A stretch of 64,000 nt of DNA, from assembly GCA_022385805.1 (NCBI GenBank), contig MU277677.1, forward strand, positions 633,649-697,648, written 5' to 3'. Both the position numbers and the translations under genes were made by a program. The notes beneath the pieces were generated by a model, which saw nothing but the letters and a program-made list of their open reading frames with translations, ran no database searches and was not told the origin of the DNA. The DNA is from Pilatotrama ljubarskyi (taxonomy: Eukaryota; Basidiomycota; Agaricomycetes; Polyporales; Polyporaceae). This document shows positions 1-9,835 of this stretch, piece after piece. How positions within the stretch are numbered: the first letter of the stretch is position 1; the number at the start of each line of letters is the position of its first letter.

Positions 1-1668
1 GTGCACTATCGTGGGACCGTCTACACGCATACCACGGTGGTCTTTTCAGTGACCATCTTTTTGAGGAGTTTCAACTCATAGTAGAAGGCCTACGGAGGGC
101 CAGTAAAACACAAATAAATGATCAGTCAGTTTTCATACTTTTAGTCTTATATCCTTATAGCTTCACTGACTCTGCTGTTTCAAACTCAGAGCGGATGCCA
201 TCCCATCTTGGCCTGATCTGAACCACTTTGGTGCAATCTGTTCTGTCAAATTCACTGATGGCAGAAAATATGAGGATATATCCAAGGTTTGTGTGAGCTT
301 TTATGGCCACATGCATTAAACTGATGATATGACTGCCTCAAGATCATTATACATGCAAGCTATAATGTTCTAAACCAAGCTGCTTCACCACGTGGCTACC
401 TCCTTCTCCAATGCATACGCCGCTACATTGTTCTTGACATCCTCGCTGGCCTTCAAGTGCAAACCTCCCGCAGATTGCGGATGTATGCAGCTGAGCTTGT
501 TAAGTTCTCCACGATCATTCAGGTTGGAGGCTGAGTCTTACATCTGTATTATGAATCCTGGAACTGAATGGTTTCAATATTCATTAGACCTATGCAAGGG
601 AATATCCTGACAAGAACTGGAACTTCCCAAAGGCTCACACGCACCAGCATGTCATCGATGACATTATCTGGAAGGGGATTACCGCGATTTTCAATACCAA
701 GCTCTTTGAAACAATGCATACACCCCTCAAGGCCATATACACTGACCAAACCAATTTCAAAGATGTTGAAGCTCAGGTGACCTGCATGCTGGCTCTGCAT
801 CCATGCCACATCCCCAGACTGACATACCTGAGTAGCTAGTAGTCCATGAACACCGCAGAATGGTTGCACAGGCCATCCGCGCATGTATCAATGCAGTCGA
901 TGAGGCTCGACGGAAGGCTGCAGAGCTCGAGAAAGCTCCACCAAGAACAGAAGATCCATTTCAATTCGATGGTATCCACCTGGGGTCCAAGCAGGCACCC
1001 ATCACACTTGCACAGCTGGAAGCAGCAAATGCCCATGATTTCGACTTCGGACGATTTCACCTTCGTCTGGAGGAGTATCTCAACCGGCGGTTCCCCGATA
1101 ATGGGAAGGGATGGATAAAGCTTAGCGCTCAAGATCAGGTATAGTACTCTCCTCATCCACAACTCCAAACCAATCTGTGCATCAGTCTCTCATTAACACT
1201 TACTGTCAGATTGTTGAGACACGCTATCTGAGGGTGGACTACGCCTCAGTTGTCACCTGGAAACTCGAGACCGACCAACTCCGCTGCAACCCAACATGGC
1301 GGGATAACCATGGGCGATGGGATCACATCATCTACAGGATTGACGACATGACCATCGGTTTTGCACAACTCATCTTCGTATTCATCTTCACATTCAACGG
1401 CATTCGGTATCCGACAGCTCTCATCTCCCCGCTCACCATAGTCCGCAACGCTCGACGCAGCACCCGCGACCATGACCTAGGCCTCTGCCGTGTACGTCGC
1501 GCACGGCAGCAGACTCCGCCAGAGTTCATCCCCGTAACATCAATAATCCGTGGAGCACTGATCCTGGACGACTTCGACTCGACAACTGGTGATGCCTTCG
1601 TGATCGATACAGTGGATGGCGATATGTTCTTGCGGCTCAGGCGAGACGTACCATTGTGGGACACTTGA
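1..1668 (+). mobile_element. Plavaka-like transposase gene, 3' part, enters at the left edge
   Basis: This is the C-terminal part of a large agaricomycete class II transposase of the Plavaka (CACTA-like) group. Conserved blocks follow one another across short introns: a block containing AYHGGLFSDHLFEEFQ near 20-110, FTDGRKYEDISK near 245-285, a helix-rich RGYLLLQCIRRYIVLDIL block near 391-529, KNWNFPKAHTHQHVIDDI and MHTPLKAIYTDQTNFK at about 619-780, and a last exon (1,210-1,668) with DYASVVTWKLETDQLRCNP and the terminal FIPVTSIIRGALIL and VDGDMFLR motifs. An intron with canonical ends lies at 1,139-1,209. Several in-frame stops lie between the blocks (for instance near 535 and 838), so the copy is either heavily intron-interrupted or decayed. 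The N-terminal half and the terminal inverted repeat lie outside the window. Family assignment is from motif memory; a related KDZ-type element is the alternative. Confidence 0.65.
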
Positions 1669-2877
1669 TGGTAGGGCATAGTAAGTACCAGAATGGTTCC
1701 TAGACAACAGATCACGGTTGTAGATGCCTCGGTTTCTCCGCCGGCTCAGAGATTTCATTAAGCAGCTCGCCATCGAGCTCAAGTCACTTCTGGTGGATCA
1801 CCAATGCTTCTCATGCTGGATAAGTGATAAGCCGCTGCTTTGAGTATCAGCACAACTCGAGCGGCACGCCGCGGGTTGGAACAAGTGCCACCCGAAGACT
1901 CGGCAGCCTCCAGCGCTCGGCGGAACAGCGACTGCTGATGATCTCGTACTACACAGCACTGACCGCGAGTGTATCACTATGCTGAACCCACCTGACGTGA
2001 CTTCAGGAGACCAGCTGGAGTCTGTAGGGTTGTCCGAGTCAAGGTGATTCAGTCGCATGGGCACCGGATATCGTCCTGGTAGGGTCGGCCCCGATCGGCC
2101 GCGGTGCCCTCAGCTAGGCTGGGTGGCGGCCCGCGGGCTGCACCTCTGAATCCCGCCAGACCCGGGTGTTTACTGTAGGTAATGTTCAGTGGCATCTACC
2201 GCCGGATTTTGGGTTAACCTGGTCAAGTCTACCTTAGGCATTTGCGGACGCAGCGGCCGAGACTACAAGTAGATCGTACTACGCTCGCCTATCCGGGGCA
2301 AACAAGGTGAAATTGTCACTCGATTGCTTGCCTAAGGCCCCATAACGTCCGACAGTGTCCGAGCCGTGTCGCAGTCACGGACTAAACATTTGAGCCTGAA
2401 ACAGGTCAAGTGTCGCTGGTGCCTATTGTTCTTCCAGGATTGTCGTCCGAATCGAGAAGCGTGCATACTGTCACATCGCTCGTGACACGGACAAATCAGG
2501 AATCCAACAAGACCCTCAGGCTGACCTTCAACCATCGCCCAACCGCGACTCTCTCCCCACCACTCCGCCTCTGCCCCACCGCACTGAGCACTCGATATTT
2601 CTCGTCTTTGGGCGACGTCTGGAGATTTCTCCCACTCGAACAGCTTGTCTTGCCACGCCGACCTATAACCTGTGCGGATCCGACCTTGGAACCCGATTGT
2701 AGGCGTCGTTTGCAAACTGCAGCACGTTCCGTAGGAGTGTAGGAGGATTACGGCCGCAATATAATACGTGAGGGAGACGTCCTCACCACATAGCACCAGG
2801 TAATGTCTCATCTTCTACAGAGGCTCCCTGTGCCAGGTGCGGTCGCGGCTGAGCATGCCCAACCCCCTATCGGTTAT
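1669..2877. other. Stretch without a recognisable gene
   Basis: I see no convincing coding sequence. A short open frame at 1,723-1,845 (starting MPRFLRRLRD) follows the transposase stop and may be decayed transposon tail. Around 2,070-2,170 the sequence is GC-rich. A 21-bp motif at about 2,680-2,697 (GCGGATCCGACCTTGGAACC) recurs with few changes at about 3,163-3,182 and again in the second copy next to the gap, which suggests that this stretch and the next derive from a shared older repeat. Confidence 0.4.
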
Positions 2878-3288
2878 CCCCCTTTGACTCTGATGCCTCA
2901 CCTTTGCCTACCATACTGGCCTTCTTCGCATAATGATATGCTAACCATGGCTTGTTTTCTAGACACCCGCAAAGGTCGAGGCCGCGAACGTCGCAGCGCT
3001 TTACGACGAAGACATTCCCAGCCATCTCAGATACCGTCCAGGCTGTCCGGTATGTTGCAGCCGATCCTCTTCACTATGCCGCTCACGTCCGGTTTGTTCT
3101 CAGGTTTCCGTGGTAAGCCCGTGCTTGCGCTTCGCTACCTTCGACGAGATAGTGCATCACGCGGATCCGACCCTGGAACCCGGATGTCCACCATCTTCGT
3201 CAATGGCAAGGCGTAGTGGCTACAACCGACTAGAGGAGTTCTCGCTCAATCCACCGTCGCAGCACCGCATCCGAGCCCGTCAAGGTCG
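2878..3288. repeat. First copy of an exact 411-bp duplication flanking the assembly gap
   Basis: These 411 bases recur without a visible difference at 3,299-3,709, on the other side of a run of ten N. The sequence carries an open stretch (TPAKVEAANVAALYDEDIPS and on) and a possible intron near 3,050-3,102, but I do not recognise a protein. Because the copy stops exactly at the gap on both sides, I read it as two contig ends holding the same DNA that were not merged. Confidence 0.85.
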
Positions 3289-3298
3289 NNNNNNNNNN
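3289..3298. other. Assembly gap of 10 N
   Basis: Ten unknown bases. The 411 bp to the left and to the right are identical, so the real gap is probably of negative length (overlapping contig ends) rather than missing sequence. Confidence 0.98.
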
Positions 3299-3709
3299 CC
3301 CCCTTTGACTCTGATGCCTCACCTTTGCCTACCATACTGGCCTTCTTCGCATAATGATATGCTAACCATGGCTTGTTTTCTAGACACCCGCAAAGGTCGA
3401 GGCCGCGAACGTCGCAGCGCTTTACGACGAAGACATTCCCAGCCATCTCAGATACCGTCCAGGCTGTCCGGTATGTTGCAGCCGATCCTCTTCACTATGC
3501 CGCTCACGTCCGGTTTGTTCTCAGGTTTCCGTGGTAAGCCCGTGCTTGCGCTTCGCTACCTTCGACGAGATAGTGCATCACGCGGATCCGACCCTGGAAC
3601 CCGGATGTCCACCATCTTCGTCAATGGCAAGGCGTAGTGGCTACAACCGACTAGAGGAGTTCTCGCTCAATCCACCGTCGCAGCACCGCATCCGAGCCCG
3701 TCAAGGTCG
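3299..3709. repeat. Second copy of the exact 411-bp duplication flanking the assembly gap
   Basis: Identical by eye to 2,878-3,288. The sequence continues without interruption into the TET/JBP-type gene at 3,747, so this copy is the one joined to real downstream sequence. Any gene predicted across the gap would contain a false internal repeat. Confidence 0.85.
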
Positions 3710-3746
3710 TCCCTATCCCTGCCCGCCTCTCATAGCAGGTTTGAAC

Positions 3747-5705
3747 ATGTCTGCTTTGAATGCCACCGGCCGGGTACGTCAGTGTTGACACGGGTGTGAA
3801 GTACTAGTATTGATCTATTAGCTTTCAGACTCGCTCCGGAGCCATGTATTCTCCGTGGACTCTACCTGCCGCTGAGGCTCTGAAGATCGACGTCGATCTC
3901 AGCCCATTGGCCGAGAACGCAGAGCGCCGCGGTGCCCTCCTCTTCGACGGCCAACTAGATGACGAAGACGACCTCCCTATAGATAGGTACGTGCGCTCTG
4001 GGCTCGAACACCTGCTTCTTGACTTACAACAAGCTATCATGCCCGCCACAGCATAACAAAGCACCCTGACTCGGAGGACACCTCACCAGCTCAGGGTACC
4101 CCCGCGCTTCAGAATGGAAGCAACTGTGGGGCATACAGGGACCATTCTGGGCTCGTTGATGTGCACAGGTACGTGCTACATTCGCCGACTCGACCGCTCG
4201 CTGCTCATCAGCTTCACAGCGAGTCTAATGCTTCCTCTCCGCCGTCGGCCCCACGCATAGGCTCCTGCACCAGCGCGCCGCCGTACAGCATACGGCTACC
4301 CTCACAGGACAAGAAGAATCGGGATAAGTTGCGATCGAAGAAACGGCACACTGCCAAGCGTGCTGCAAAACAAGAAGATGCTGCTCGCGATTCCGTCGAG
4401 CGGCAGATCAAGGTTGTCGCGCTAAAAGCGACCAGGATCGTCCAGGCCGTACCAGTCAACATAGATGCGTCCGGTAGGTCGGTCCGAGTACGTTCCTAAT
4501 CAAGGCTGATCTCCTTGTACAACAGGCCCACTACCCCACGCAGCTGCTGTCGCGCAAGGCTGCCTGTCTGACCGCCGCCCAGTCGCAAGCTCTGGCTTCA
4601 TCGGAAGGAGGCTGGAGCCACACACAGACGACCGTCAGCCGCTCACGAAAGCTGATGCCCTCGCACTTGGCTTCCGTTATATCGCATGGGACGGGCGGTA
4701 AGTTCAGCTTTCCAACGTCTGCATATAACGGTGCATGACATTAACTAGTACATTTACAGTCGACCTCACGCGCTTCTTGACAATTGCGATAGAGTGTTCG
4801 CCATGCTCGTCGGAAGCCCGAAGGATCAGCAGGCTTGGGCTCAGGTCAACAATGAGGTACAATCAGCATTCGAGGACGCGCGCCGCGAATACAAGCTCGA
4901 TTCAAAGCAAGCAAACCACCGGCGGGGATCCTTCCCTGCTGTGGCTGCAGGCATATCGTACGGCGGTGGTCAGACGGTGAGTGCCCCTACGACGTCGGAA
5001 GGTTCCGTGCGCTGATTCACTGCTTGACCAGCGTGTCAGCAATCTCTCCCAGTCCCCACACAACGAAGCTGTCGTGCAGAAGCTCTTAGCTAACCATGCA
5101 GTCTGTCGACTGGCGGGATTTGGCGATGGTATGTTCTTCAACCTCGGTACTAATCCCTCGACGATTCTCAACTATCCTCAGCTGCATTCAAGCTGTATGC
5201 GCCTCGCCTTCATGCCTACTACTCCCGCACAATGCAAGCACTACGCAGGAGTGACCGGAGTCTCAAGCCAAACTTCAGAAAGAGCGCCTTCGGCGGTGCG
5301 ACGTTTAATCTCGGTCCTCGCGTGGTCACCTTCGTCCATACCGACCACCTCAACCATCCAGCCGGCTGGTGTGCCATCACTGCCATCGGCCGGTTCGATC
5401 CCACAGAGGGCGGTCACCTTCTCCTCTGGGACCTCAAACTCATGATTGAGTTTCCGCCAGGTGCCCTGGTACTAATTCCATCGGCAATTCTACGCCATTC
5501 AAACACCACGATCAAGGGGCACGAACGCCGCTACTCATTCACCCAGTATTCTGCAGGTGGCCTGTTCAGGTGGGTAGAGTGCGGATTCAAGTCACAAGCC
5601 ACCTTCCATGCGGAGGGCGGAGATTACGGCCTATCAGGCGCGCAGCGTTGGCTACGGGACGTCGGATTGTGGAGCACCTGGGACGAGTTGCAACATCGGG
5701 TATGA
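3747..5705 (+). CDS. TET/JBP-type 2-oxoglutarate/Fe(II) dioxygenase, eight exons, about 521 aa
   Basis: By family this should be a nuclear dioxygenase of the expanded basidiomycete TET/JBP group, which oxidises 5-methylcytosine or related bases in DNA. I splice exons 3747-3773, 3829-3986, 4052-4168, 4220-4473, 4526-4697, 4760-4976, 5032-5128 and 5182-5705; all phases agree and no stop interrupts. The N-terminal 170 residues are low-complexity and basic (TRSGAMYSPW, then a Lys/Arg-rich stretch near 100-125). A block GISYGGGQT lies in exon 6. The double-stranded beta-helix core is in exon 8: HTD (Fe ligands H and D), GGHLLLWDLK, then IPSAILRHSN, where the distal His is 53 residues after the first, followed 11 residues on by Arg in ERRYSFTQY, the expected 2-oxoglutarate anchor. 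The protein ends after AGGLFRWVECGF. Its neighbours are transposon-derived, as is usual for this gene family. The assignment comes from motif recognition; activity is inferred. Confidence 0.8.
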
Positions 5706-6569
5706 GGAATTGTTACAAGGTGAGTTCTCCGGAGCGGTCGTTGGATCGAGACACTCACATGACGCTGTATGGAGTGTCACCAGGTCGAATTATACCGAAT
5801 AGAGTCCGCTCTTCAGAATATAACGCCCTGATCATCCCTTCCCACTCGTGAGATCTGCGCTCTCTCCGACCATCCGGGATGGCTAGCCGTCTTGCGTAGG
5901 ACATCTGCCGGGCATTCCTCGGAATTCGGACTGTGAGTCGTGTACCTACCGCTCGAGGACGATCGGCGGGTCATCTGAGCTGGTGACGAGCTGCGGTCGT
6001 TCTTCACCGCTTCATCCCACATTGTGCTACTCATTCCAGGACCTCAAGGAGACGGTGCGGCAGGATTCAGTGCAGCTCGTCTCGTTGACCAACGTGCTCT
6101 TCTAAGCGATCGACCTTTTGCAAGGTGCATCACTGACGTCTATGAATCCTTGCACAGCGATCTGCTCACTTCCATTTATCACAGGATTACTCCATAGAGA
6201 GGATGCACGCCTACCCTCGGATTATGACAGTGAGTTCTATCACCGCACCTTCTGCGTAGATCCTACCAGCGACATTACGACGAACAGGAGCAGCGCGAAT
6301 ACACGTACTCATGGGTGAGCAGCGAGCGGGTCACCGATGGGCATTGGGTATATAGGTGAGGCTGACTCGGAGATCCGTCTCATCAAGGTGTCGCTGACGC
6401 TGCACGCCATCGGAACCCCTCCGCTGCATAGCTCGAGCCCGCCCGCGCTCACCTCCTCGCCCCTCGCTCCCTTCAAGCCATTGATCACGCAAAGCACGCG
6501 TGAGTATATCTATTGCAGTACCCCTCAGCGCTCGATAGGTATCCTTCGATCTCACGCAGGGCTGGCAGG
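5706..6569. other. Spacer between the dioxygenase gene and the next gene, no clear gene
   Basis: Short open frames occur on both strands but none shows a family signature. A stretch at about 6,030-6,350 on the plus strand reads partly open (YESLHSDLLTS, then YQRHYDEQEQREYTYSWV) with stops between, and could be a decayed exon series or the 5' part of the gene that I start at 6,570. Confidence 0.35.
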
Positions 6570-8841
6570 ATGCAACATACCCAACGCGCCCCAGGATATA
6601 TCCAAGCAACAGGGACGCAGGCAAACATCGCTCTCCAGGACAATGGCCAGTTCTATGACGAAGATGAAGAGGATGAGGACGTCAAAGAGCTCATCCAGGT
6701 TGCGCCGCCCATCCGAGCTGGGTCCAGGAATGACCTTGCCCGAGACTCCTCTGCCAGTACGAACGAACACCAGGACGTAGGTACTAACTGTTTCTATCAT
6801 TTTCATCCACTCACGCATTATTTCAGGCTCTATACGCCCTGCAGTTGACGTCGCAGCAGCAGCAGGACAAGATCCGTGAGCTGGAGATGAAACTCACATC
6901 CTCCGAGGCTCAGCGCACGAAGCGATCTAAGAAGGGCAAGGCTAAGACCACCGACACTCCGCCCAACGAAGTCGCTGCCTCGGCTTCCGCTGCTGGCGGT
7001 CAAGACAAGCCTGAGATCTTTCATCTCAAAGATAGTGTCGCGCAAGCGGGCCGAAAGTATGCCTTCGTCTTCCGTGCTTGGCCTCCCCCGCCCTCCGCCT
7101 GGCAGTACCCAGAACGACCGTCGGTTGATCCCCTCAACGCCAGTACACGCTACCCAAAAGAGGGAACTCCTGCAGAGAAGGCTGAGGCTCTCTCTCGCGC
7201 GTACGCCGCGGAGATATACGACATCCTTCCCGTGTCGCTCCACCCTCACCTCCTGAATGACTACGTTATCGACGAGGTATGATTGACATGTGTTGCCGCT
7301 TGAGACTGCTCACTCACTATGCACCGCAGTTCACCAAGAAGATCAACGATCAGAAGAGCAAGATTGTCAGCAAGGCCCGTGGGGCGCGACACCTAATCTT
7401 CAAAGATACCGAGTGCCTGAACATATCCGCATTCGCATCGGCGTCTGCAATGGACACAGATCCGACGGTCCTCGAATATCGTTCCACAGCAGACAATCCC
7501 TATCCACCAATCATCTTCCCTGCGGGAAAGGCAGGGCAGACAAAGTATCTCTTCATGAGCACTTCGATCGCCTGGGTGAGTCGATGTTGCATCACTTCTC
7601 GCTGCCTGGGCTGCTCACCCGCGTTCATCAGTTCATTCGCGTCACCCTCTTCGGGCGCAGCTCCATGGACTACACCAGTGACGACAACCCGAAGGCAAAG
7701 CCGTACCACCCGAACTACAATGCGACAGCGCGACTGTGGAAGATCAAGGAACTGACACCCGGGATGATTGCATTCGCTGCGGTCGCAGTAAGTTGCACGT
7801 TTAGCCTTCTGCAACATAGGTTGATGCTAATGCATCCAAGGTCCGTCATCTTCTCTACCCGGACGAGGCCTTTGATACTTCCGGGTCAGTACCGCGCGTC
7901 CCCTACGAAGAGCTCTTCGACGAATATGTGAAGATCCTCATACAATACTGGACGGGCCCCCGTATCGGGAAGGTGCGCGAGTGGATAACAGCTAGAGTCT
8001 TCAAGAACATCGCCTCGCATTCTGTTTCAGCCGATGGCTCTGACACGATTGTGGGCCGGGGCATCGATGCGCTGGACCTGGACAAGCTCAATGAACTGGG
8101 CTCCAGCGACGAGGACACACACCGCACCAGTCAAGGCGATGTAACGGCCTTCGCAGAGTCCCCCCGCCTGCCTGCTTACTCCGCTCCTATGGGTCGCCCT
8201 GCGATCTCCTCCTCCGCCGTCTCTTACGCCTCTGTCGCCCCTGTCCCGTCGAGGCCCGCGTCGCGCCCGGTTGCTACGGCAGTGTCAGCGCCCTCTAATG
8301 CTGGACCAGCCCCAATCCGAGCACCCCCAGCTGCAGCCTCTAGGCCAGACACTCTCACCGGACATGCTCATTCCCTTGCAGCCGCAAACACGGTCTCTGG
8401 GTCTGGACCTGCTCTGACGGGGCCAGTATCAGAACTTCTGTACGTGTTGTCTGCCTCACCTGACCCACCCGTCCAGGCTTTGCATTAATCACTCAATCAC
8501 ACAGTGCACCGGATCCCAATCAGCTCGCAACGGTCCTGCACGAAGTCTCATTATCCGGGGACTCAGATTCTCGTGGTCACCATGTACAGCTAGAGGCACC
8601 TCCTCACCTGGCTACAGCTACCTCGACTGCCACCTCTCCGACGCCTGCGATGGCGACGGTGACGCAGAAAGGTCCTGTCAAGCCGCGCAAGCCTCGCGCG
8701 GGCACTACACGGGCACGGAATGGCGCCGGAGTTCAGCAGGAGGCCCTGACAACAGAGGAACATATGAATTCCGCGCCGGGCCCTGCCGCTCAAGCCTCAG
8801 CGGCTGCACCACTGCGCCGCTCTAACAGGCCGAAGAAGTAG
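6570..8841 (+). CDS. Unknown protein with acidic N-terminus and basic C-terminus, six exons, 664 aa
   Basis: I do not recognise a named domain. Splicing exons 6570-6776, 6827-7276, 7330-7575, 7632-7787, 7841-8439 and 8505-8841 gives one uninterrupted frame in which every junction is GT-AG. Order along the protein: an acidic patch (YDEDEEDEDVKE, about residues 28-40), a Gln-rich helix likely to form a coiled coil (residues 72-95), a Lys-rich stretch, a globular central part (about 120-410) containing EIYDILPVSLHPHL, FIRVTLFGRSS and LWKIKELTPGMIAFAAVAV, then a long Pro/Ala/Ser-rich tail that ends in a basic RRSNRPKK. The globular block resembles agaricomycete lineage-specific proteins that are annotated only as hypothetical, often multicopy and close to transposons. 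It lies tandem with, and about 860 bp downstream of, the TET/JBP-type gene. The basic tail would suit a nuclear protein (inference). The true start could be upstream. Confidence 0.6.
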
Positions 8842-9178
8842 AACCCAGACAAATGTAGTGCGTGCCTATATAATCAGTTGCGCAGTGCTGCACATCGCAG
8901 CGAGTTGTCCTTCATCTAACCATGCTGCAGGCAGGTCTTCCCGCCATCGCAATCGCGTCCTGTGCGACCTCAAGAGGTTTGAAGCGGTCTTTGCCGCGGT
9001 GTACGAGGGGAGTGGTCATAACAACAAATGTATCAGTACATCTAGTCGCGCCCTGTCGAATTGAGTAGCTTCTTGGCGACGGTGCAGATGCTCGCAGACA
9101 TGCAGGGACTACCCGTACCCTCCCCATCAGGGTCAGTAGTGGCCTGTCATATTGATTCACAACACAAAGCGTACAAAG
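8842..9178. other. Spacer without a gene
   Basis: About 340 bp after the stop of the preceding gene. Short frames occur on both strands but no family or RNA signature is visible. Confidence 0.4.
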
Positions 9179-9262
9179 ACCTCATGGCCTAGTGGTTTTG
9201 CGAGGCAGTGAGCGCTTATAGAGTCGGGCAGGTCGCGAGTTCGAATCCTCACCCCCTCCCAA
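9179..9262 (+). other. tRNA-like sequence with Pol III A and B boxes (relic or SINE head)
   Basis: An A-box-like TGGCCTAGTGG lies at 9,185-9,195 and a B-box-like GAGTTCGAATCC at 9,237-9,248, with tRNA-like spacing. The T-stem and the acceptor stem do not pair, so it is not a working tRNA. It is best read as a decayed tRNA or the head of a tRNA-derived SINE. The following 150 bp contain GGTAAG repeats but no clear tail. Confidence 0.4.
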
Positions 9263-9499
9263 TATTCGGGTAAGCGCTCCATAAGGAAGCGTTCTTAACC
9301 TCAGGGTAAGTGTCTCTAGTGTAATCTCAAGCAGGCAGGTAATCACTAACGAATCGAGTAAGTGTAACGGGTAAGGCTCCAGGTAAGTGCAAAGTGACTA
9401 CAGAACAAACAGTAATCAACATTCGTTAAAAGGGGTCCGCGCAACCGATTAGATCAACAGAGATAAGCAAGGCTCCGACAACGCCGGGGTCCATCAGGA

Positions 9500-9835
9500 G
9501 CTGGTGCGCACCGCGCCTGAAGCAGTCTTTTTCCGCCGGCAGGTACCCGAGATCTGGATTGCCTCGGGCAGGTACCCGAGGGCTCGCCACCCTCCGGATT
9601 GCCATCACCTCTTCGGGAGGCTGCGCGATTGCCGGCGAGCTGCCGGAGCCTACGTTCGCCTCGGGAGGCCTCCAGATCTGTGGGCACGGCATCCCGCAGG
9701 CGCCTGCTTCTCGGGAAGGCATCCCGAAGCCATCAGGAGGCGCCTCCCGAGGAAATATCTCGCCTCGCGCAGCGGGCCGGGCCTCGGAGCCTCCGAGCGC
9801 CTCCTGAGGCCTCGGGATGCCCGTGAGAAAAGTCC
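9500..9835. repeat. GC-rich cluster of short palindromes and direct repeats
   Basis: The stretch is built from variants of GCCTCGGGAGGC. Examples are a perfect 12-bp palindrome GGAGGCGCCTCC at 9,736-9,747, a hairpin CTCGGAG-C-CTCCGAG at about 9,783-9,797, and the direct repeat GGCAGGTACCCGAG at about 9,538 and 9,568, each followed by a GGATTGCC motif. Long open frames cross it in several phases on both strands, which is what GC-rich repetitive DNA does by chance; I call no gene here. It may be a foldback or MITE-like element, or expanded minisatellite DNA. Confidence 0.5.

Noticed and set aside
2878..3709. Real tandem gene duplication around 3 kb
   Set aside because: Copies are identical and both end at the run of N; an assembly overlap explains this better than two biological copies.
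9179..9262. Functional tRNA gene
   Set aside because: The T-stem and acceptor stem do not pair, in contrast to the well-folded tRNA-Leu at 30.7 kb, so only a relic is reported.
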